Shown: positions 63,969 through 64,000 of the stretch, in pieces
How positions within the stretch are numbered: position 1 is the first letter of the stretch
Layout: the number at the start of each line of letters is the position of its first letter
Origin: Verrucomicrobiales bacterium
GTDB taxonomy: Bacteria > Verrucomicrobiota > Verrucomicrobiia > Verrucomicrobiales > DEV007
NCBI GenBank assembly: GCA_029213265.1
Contig: JARGNG010000012.1
Location: forward strand, 59,654 to 123,653
DNA length: 64,000 bases
Reading direction: 5' to 3'
Notes under the pieces: generated by a model
Seen by the model: only the letters and a program-made list of their open reading frames with translations
Databases searched by the model: none
Told to the model about the DNA's origin: nothing
Position numbers and translations under genes: made by a program

Positions 63969-64000
63969 CCGCGATAGAGCTTTTGCAGAGCCCGGCCTTA
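63948..64000 (-). tRNA. tRNA-Cys (GCA), 5' part beyond the right edge
   Basis: Read on the minus strand the visible 53 nt give an anticodon arm GGGCT-CTGCAAA-AGCTC (anticodon GCA), a short variable region, T-arm GCGGG-TTCGATT-CCCGC, the 3' acceptor strand CCTCGCC and discriminator U at 63948. U73 is the identity base of tRNA-Cys. CCA is not encoded. The D-arm and 5' acceptor strand lie beyond 64000. Confidence 0.9.

Noticed and set aside
1..64000. CRISPR array
   Set aside because: No regularly spaced direct repeats were seen anywhere in the window, and no cas-like gene was recognised.

Overview
The window looks like chromosome of a Verrucomicrobiota/Planctomycetota-type bacterium. This rests on gene content: several DUF1501 proteins with twin-arginine starts, a DUF1549/DUF1553 protein, three secreted sulfatases, PQQ-like and LVIVD beta-propellers, a lamin-tail/CotH surface protein, and many secreted esterases and glycoside hydrolases. 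Genes use the standard code and often end in TGA. Most of the DNA is GC-rich; the last ~7 kb is visibly AT-richer.

Layout. 1-7 kb: 5'-truncated-by-window YcaQ/AlkX-type glycosylase, an arsR-acr3 arsenic operon with a perfect palindrome over the arsR start, a FabZ-like dehydratase, a sulfatase and an MsbA-like ABC exporter. 7-16 kb: two DUF1501 genes, a DUF1549/DUF1553 gene, a decayed chimera of a DUF4838 gene and a DUF1501 gene, and a neutral ceramidase-like enzyme. 16-28 kb: LVIVD propeller, sulfatase, a ~1,500-codon LTD/CotH surface protein cut by one in-frame TGA, a phosphoesterase and an esterase. 28-38 kb: a kinase fused to a cyclic-nucleotide-binding domain, then a three-gene minus-strand operon (PHP-like protein, sulfatase with an atypical active-site motif, SGNH hydrolase fused to a TIM-barrel-like region) and a PQQ-like propeller. 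38-47.7 kb: unknown cytosolic protein, K+ channel, DUF1501, a double alpha/beta-hydrolase fusion and a large glycoside-hydrolase-like protein. 47.7-51 kb: a TetR regulator and an alpha/beta hydrolase-DUF1348-PPOX operon, both preceded by the same 14-bp palindrome. 51-56.4 kb: patatin, PQQ-like propeller, TrxC, GH5 and an unknown secreted protein.

56.7-64 kb is an integrated element. A tyrosine recombinase lies next to a tRNA-Cys gene whose 3' end is repeated as a direct repeat about 7.2 kb away. The cargo is a controller-protein-regulated restriction-modification system (C protein, HNH nuclease, convergent C5-cytosine methyltransferase), a serine recombinase, a second XRE regulator, an unknown 451-residue protein and a small membrane-anchored protein. 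Three copies of a TTGAAA-N4-TTTCAA inverted repeat and a 34-bp inverted repeat at the serine recombinase start suggest a self-regulating circuit.

How it fits together: the main chromosome codes for recognition and breakdown of sulfated or complex polymers outside the cytoplasm, plus arsenic and electrophile defence; the right end carries a tRNA-targeted restriction-modification island. The best leads are the island's control sites and unknown gene, the kinase-cNMP fusion, the CRTTR sulfatase operon, the chimeric pseudogene, and the tryptophan-to-TGA interruptions.
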